From Brachynemurus nebulosus (Eukaryota; Arthropoda; Insecta; Neuroptera; Myrmeleontidae): 64,000 nt of DNA. Positions 59,039-64,000 of this stretch are shown here, piece by piece. Numbering within the stretch: position 1 is the stretch's first letter; each line of letters opens with the position of its first letter. The stretch covers positions 1 to 64,000 of the forward strand of contig JAPWDM010000023.1 in NCBI GenBank assembly GCA_035578155.1, given 5' to 3'. Both the position numbers and the translations under genes were made by a program. The notes below the pieces were generated by a model, which had not been told where the DNA came from, searched no databases, and was given only the letters and a program-made list of their open reading frames with translations.

Positions 59039-59725
59039 TGAAATTCGAAAATTAAACGAAAACTAAAAAAAAACTATTCCTTACACACTACAAAGCTTGT
59101 AGAAAAAAAAATAATAATAGAAAAATATATAAAAAAACCCGGTTCTGAGGAAAAAATATTTTTCTTTAAGAAAAATAAATACTGATAACAAAAAATGATA
59201 ACAAATGTTTATAATACATTGCAGGCAGACAGGTATGTTGTCGTTGTGGCACACAATACATTTATTTATATGGAACGATGAAGCTATACGGCGAGATGAT
59301 TTTCTACTGTGAGAGCGTGTCCCAACCATTATTCAAGCTAACTGATAAGCTCCGTTCGCTATTCTCGCTACCTATTCATTGTACCGTTCGTTTTGTAGAG
59401 CGCGACAGAATCAACAAACCAGTCAACCAACCAAAACCCCATGTATATTGCATGTATTATTCGGTAATAATTCAAAACTATTGAAACTAATAGCTGATTC
59501 ACATCGACATGCTAAGTAATGAATAGTAAGTAGCACGTATAACGAATCGAACAGACTTGTACGACACCATCAATTTTGGAACCATCAAAATGACAAATCA
59601 CTTGTAGACTTTCAATCACATTTCTCTTGTAAGACATTCAATACCGAAGATGAAGGGAAAAATTCGACTTCCGTGATGGGGTGCCGCTGCTCACGGCGTT
59701 TTTTTTTTTATACTAGCGTTAATAT
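59039..59725. repeat. Intergenic with the second 150-bp dispersed repeat
   Basis: 59567-59712 repeats 44135-44282 in the same orientation and ends in a T run. The remainder has no supported gene. Confidence 0.55.
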
Positions 59726-60659
59726 ACTAGCTTTTGTCTACGACTTTGTCCGCGTACAGTCATTAAAGGTTGATTAAATGTTTTCGTATACCTACTATGT
59801 CGTCATCGACTTCACGCGGATAAATTCATCGACAAAAACTAGTTTCCATATAAATTTTCAACTCTTGTCCTACCGCCTTAAAGTTCGAAATTTTGTAAAC
59901 CTGCACTTGGTACAAGCTTACGTCGTTACTAAAAACCCCCCTGTGCAGAATTTCACGTTTCTAGACTTAATGATTTTCTATAGAAATTTTCATCTCTTAT
60001 TTCATACCCTTACGAAATAAAATTCCAAAAGTCCCTTCTGATAGCTCATCTATGCTACATAAGGAAATACTGTGCAAAATTTCACGTTTCTGCGCCCAGT
60101 AGGCTTTTTAAATAAATTTTGACCGTCTATTTTACCCCCTTAGGGGATGAATTTGCAAAACTCGTTCTTTGTGTTCGCCTACATTATATAAAAGAACCCC
60201 TTTATAAAATTTCACGTTTCTAAACTCAACGGTTTTCTATATAAATTTTCATCCCCTATTTTAACCCCTTAAGAAGCGAAATTCTAGAAATCCACTCTTG
60301 GTGCTTGGTTGCGTTACTAAAGGAACCTTTGTACAAGATTTTACGTTTCTAAACCCAGTGGTTTCCTATATAAATTTTTATCCTCTAATTTACACCCTTA
60401 ATGGATAAGTTTTTACAAAAATTCTCCCCCTTAATACTCATTTACATTACTAAAGGATCCCGATAGCCCTGTGCAAAATTTACGTTTCATAAATTTTCAT
60501 CTCCTACTTTATATCCTTAGGGGATGAATTTCCAAAAATCTTTTCTTAGTGCTCCTCTACGTTACATAAAGAACTCGTCTGCAAAATTTCACGTTTCTAG
60601 ACTAAATGGTTTACTATAATTACACATTACCCTCCTTCTGATAAAGTTGCGTAAAAAAT
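59726..60659 (+). mobile_element. RTE-like repeat, unit 1
   Basis: Begins ACTAGCTTTTGTCTACGACT, a variant of the phrase seen at the edge of insect RTE/BovB-type repeats. It is made of degenerate units of about 110-120 bp with AAATTTCACGTTTCTAGACT and TATATAAATTTTCATC, and ends at CATTACCCTCCTTCTGAT. No reverse transcriptase. Confidence 0.6.
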
Positions 60660-60743
60660 ATATAGGTACGCATATGAGATTACTGCGGCTGGCAGGTTAA
60701 ATTACCACGAATTTGATATTAAAAAATATTTTTATACTAAGAT

Positions 60744-61592
60744 ACTAGCTTTTGTCTATGACTTCGTCCGCGTAGAGTCATTGAAAGTTGATTAAATGAT
60801 GTCGTACACTTACTATGTAGTCATCGACTTCACACGGATGAATTAATTCATCGACAAAAACCATATAGTTTCCATATAAATTGTCAACCCTTGTCCTACC
60901 GCCTTAGGGTATGAAATTTTAAAAATCTGCACCTGGTACTCGCTTACGTTACTAAAAAACCCCTGTGCAAAATTTCACGTTTCTAGACTCAATGGTATTC
61001 TATATAAATTTTCATCCTCTATTTTATATCCTTACGGAATAAAATTCCAAAAATCCCTTCTTATAGCTCACCTACGCTACATAAGGAAATTCTGTGTAAA
61101 ATTTCACGTTTCTTCTACTAGCCCAGTAGGTTTTTTAAATAAATTTTGACGGCCTATTTTACCCCCTTAGGGGATGAATTTCCAAAACCCCTTATTGGTA
61201 CTCGCCTACATTATATAAAGAACCCCTTTGTAGAATTTCACGTTTCTAGACTCAACAATTTCTATATAAATTTTCATCCCCTATTTTAACCCCTTAGGAA
61301 ACGAAATTCTAAAAATCCACTCTTGATGCTTGCTTGTGTTACTAAAAAAACCTGTATACAAAATTTTACGTTTCTAAACCCAGCGGTTTTCTACATAAAT
61401 TTTCATCCCCTATTTTACACCCTTAATGGATAAATTTTTCATTAAGATTAAGGCAAATTCAGTGACACCTTCTTTATCAAAATCCGTTGAGCCGTTTCGG
61501 CTGTAGGCTGCGCCACAGAAACAGACATAAACAGAGGATACATACATACTTTCGAAACACATTACCCTCCTTCTGATGCAGTCGGGTAAAAA
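60744..61592 (+). mobile_element. RTE-like repeat, unit 2
   Basis: Same family and orientation as unit 1 (ACTAGCTTTTGTCTATGACT). The right end adds AATCCGTTGAGCCGTTTCGG and ACATACATAC before CATTACCCTCCTTCTGAT; such text is typical of decayed LINE 3' ends. Unit 1 lacks this part, so it is partly deleted. Confidence 0.6.
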
Positions 61593-61678
61593 CAAATACA
61601 CTGATCACTTTCATAAGTTCGAATTTTCATAAGTTCAAATTTAAATTAAAAATCACAAAGTGATTGAAAAAATTATCC

Positions 61679-61750
61679 GGATCGGCCGGGAATCGAACCC
61701 AGGATCTCCTGGTAATTAGCCAGACGTGCTAACCTCTACACCAACGATCC
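61679..61750 (-). repeat. tRNA-derived repeat, copy 1
   Basis: On the minus strand 72 nt fold as a cloverleaf: acceptor GGATCG/CGATCC with a mismatch at the seventh pair, anticodon arm TCTGG-CTAATTA-CCAGG and T arm CTGGG-TTCGATT-CCCGG. Box B GGTTCGATTCC is perfect. The triplet in anticodon position is AAT. The shared flanks (TCAATCACTTTGTGATTTTT after it) show it belongs to a repeat, so it is probably SINE-like rather than a true tRNA gene. Confidence 0.7.
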
Positions 61751-62357
61751 TATGCTCGGCAAGCGGTCGAGCCGGAGACCCATTCAATCACCTATGTGTA
61801 TTAGTACTCTCTCTGATTCGAGAAACAGTTACAATTTTTAATTTCAAATATTATCGAGTGCCTGTGAGACACTACTACGTATGACAAACTTTTGTTTGCA
61901 TTTCAACACACGCAGTATTTGAAATTAAAAATTCTAATTTAAAGTTCGAAAATTTATTATGTAAGTATAGTATGAGCACATAATAGTAAGTCGAACGCTT
62001 CGGTGTGAGCGAGCTGTAATAGAAAACAGAGATGGAAAAGTAAATTCTTATTGTGTGATAAATAAAAATAACAATTATGGAAAAAATAATTGAAATTTTA
62101 ATGAATACAAATTTATTTTAGCTATAATTAAAACGTACTGATGTCTGTGAAGGACCTCGTCGTCTATTTTAAAGAGCCTGAAATATTAACGGTTAATTTT
62201 ATGTAACTAAAGTCGAATTGTCGTTAAAGGTTACTTAATAGTATATTGTTTATCGAGGCCACAGAAGTAAGCTTAGTGGCCGAGAACAAGTAGGTTATCA
62301 CTTCAACTAAAAAAAAAGTGTAAATTAAAAATCACAAAGTGATTGAAAAAATTATCC

Positions 62358-62429
62358 GGATCGGCCGGGAATCGAACCCAGGATCTCCTGGTAACTAGCC
62401 AGGTGTACTATCCATTACACCATCGATCC
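62358..62429 (-). repeat. tRNA-derived repeat, copy 2
   Basis: 72 nt, same flanks as copy 1. Acceptor GGATCG/CGATCC, anticodon arm CCTGG-CTAGTTA-CCAGG (triplet AGT), T arm identical to copy 1. Box B intact. It folds slightly better than copy 1. Confidence 0.7.
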
Positions 62430-63054
62430 TTTGCTCGACAGGCGTCCGACACAGATAATATTCAATCACCTATGTGTAATGTACTCTCTGTAATGCGAGA
62501 AGCAGTTACAATTTTTTGAAATTGAAAAATTTAAAAAAAAGTGTTTAATTAAACTGAAACAAAATTAATAAAAAATAATAAAGGTTTTTGGAAATGCTAT
62601 TTAGAATGAACAGTAGCCGTCTATCTATTTATTGATTGACGGTAAGAGATTACTTAGGTACCTGGGATGGTAAGCAAACCTTTTTGATCTATTATTTTTC
62701 ATAACGCGAACTTACAATTCACGTGGAAATCGTAGTAACGGTAGCCACGAAATATTTGGGGATTAGTCCATACATGGTCTCCCATCAATTAATCAGAGTA
62801 ATGATAGTCACTGCGCAAGCACAAACGTAAGATATGTTAATGTTGGGTGCATAGAATGGACTCCTGTTTTCTTTTTCTGTTACTATGAAAACAACAAATT
62901 TTTACCTTTTTGCAATTATTTTATTTGAAGTGTCAACTAATGTCTATTGATTTGGTTCATATAGTTATATAGCCGCTTAGTTAAAAAGCAGTTTACCTTA
63001 TCCTTGTCGTAGACGTTAATTAAAATTCACAAGTGTTTGAAAAATTATCAAATT

Positions 63055-63124
63055 GGATCGGCTGAGACTCGAACCCGGATCTCTTGGTTGGTAGCCAAGC
63101 CGCTTACCAATTAGGCCACCGACC
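63055..63124 (-). repeat. tRNA-derived repeat, copy 3 (degenerate)
   Basis: About 70 nt. Anticodon arm CTTGG-CTACCAA-CCAAG (triplet ACC) is perfect, T arm CCGGG-TTCGAGT-CTCAG is imperfect and the acceptor is bulged. Flanks are a diverged form of those around copies 1 and 2. Confidence 0.6.
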
Positions 63125-63205
63125 TCTTGTTCGAGTGCCACTTCAATCTGATAATCAATCAATCAAACACAACCTCTCTTTGATGCGAGATGCAGTTTTA
63201 TATTA

Positions 63206-63425
63206 TTAATCTCAAATGTTATCTAGTGCCTGTGAAGTAATCATATGTTCACTTAATGTCCAGCTTTTAGCTGATACTTACTTGAACACTCGATCGAGTG
63301 TTCAAGTATCAGCTAAAAGCTGGACATTAAGTGAACATATGAATATTGGTGTATGTTTAAATACAGACAAAAGTCCGCCATATATTAATAATGTTACACA
63401 GGCACTAGATAACATTTGAGATTAA
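63206..63425. repeat. Large two-tier palindrome
   Basis: Outer arms of 29 bp (63206-63234 and 63397-63425, starting TTAATCTCAAATGTTATCTA) enclose a near-perfect inner palindrome (63242-63293 and 63294-63341) centred on CGATCG, with one 4-nt indel. The outer-arm phrase GAGTGCCTGTG-like text also follows tRNA-derived copy 1. No gene. Confidence 0.88.
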
Positions 63426-63513
63426 AATATAGACGTTAACAATATAACACAAAATTTAAACAGTGACAATTTTAGCGGGTAGGCCGGGTAGGCCCGCGCC
63501 TACTCAAAAACTT

Positions 63514-63860
63514 TAAAAATTCAGACAAATATCGATACACTTTTAAGCATTGGAGAAATGTCTAAAAGCAATTCTTTAACTTTGAGTAGATTATTTGTAG
63601 CCCGGAATCATTTTCGCCATTATTTGGAATAGTATTAGGTCGTGTAATATGAAATGTCGTTTTCCGACCACTTGGCCAACCATGTAATTCAGACAATTAT
63701 ATCGAAACTTTTTTTAAGCATTAGAGAAATGTTTGAAAGCAATTGTGTAATTTGAAATATAATTCTTGTAGCCCGGAATTGTTTCCGTCATTATCTGGAA
63801 TATTATTGCAGTAATATGGAATGACGTTTTTTGACCACTTAGTTGAGGAATAACTACTAG
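63514..63860 (+). repeat. Diverged direct repeat, period about 165 bp
   Basis: Copies at about 63520-63680 and 63685-63850 share GTAGCCCGGAAT, AGCATT-GAGAAATGT and GACCACTT. Two copies only in the window. The last 140 bases show nothing else. Confidence 0.65.
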
Positions 63861-64000
63861 ATCATGTCATAGACAATTGAGACAAATGGCTAAGGCTCTG
63901 GTCAAACTGACCGCATTCCATTAGGAAAAATTTTACACAGTGCATGACACTGTGTTACACTGTGTCTACTTTTTTTACTAATAGAACATCAACTTTTATA

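Noticed and set aside
61679..62429. Functional tRNA genes
   Set aside because: The seventh acceptor pair is mismatched, position 37 is T rather than a purine, and the copies share flanking repeat sequence; they look like tRNA-derived repeats.

Overview
This is AT-rich nuclear DNA from an animal, most likely an insect. The evidence is GT-AG introns, a seven-exon animal-type transporter gene, an I-type LINE, RTE-like LINE tails, and hAT, piggyBac-like and Tc1-like elements, plus long (TA)n runs. I cannot name the species; a hemipteran or beetle would fit but neither is proven.

The one clear host gene is a urea transporter (SLC14/UT family) on the plus strand. I assembled it from seven coding exons between 15293 and 39100. 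All junctions are in frame and give about 409 residues, close to the usual vertebrate length. Two of its introns are swollen by mobile DNA: intron 2 holds a 120-bp tandem array, an RTE-like tail and a Tc1 fold-back, and intron 3 holds a hAT element that itself contains a complete 9.2-kb LTR element. A second possible host gene is a small lysine-rich ORF at 45593-46087.

Layout. 1-2940: direct repeats and a dispersed repeat ending in a microsatellite. 2943-9814: a full-length, apparently intact I-type non-LTR retrotransposon on the minus strand, bounded by a 12-bp target-site duplication (TSD) and with a run of hairpins in its 3' UTR. 9827-11100: a fold-back arm and a 185-bp tandem array. 11128-14839: two oppositely oriented copies of a TA-flanked inverted-repeat element. 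15293-39120: the urea transporter gene. 39733-59040: intergenic DNA crowded with short non-autonomous DNA transposons (hAT-like, piggyBac-like and TA-TSD types), several nested. 59726-61592: two tandem RTE-like units. 61679-63425: three repeats carrying tRNA-like sequence, then a large palindrome. 63514-63860: a diverged direct repeat.

The strongest structural signals are the nested TSDs, the tandem hairpins in the LINE 3' UTR, the gag-like-only LTR element, and the tRNA-derived repeats whose three copies carry different anticodon triplets.
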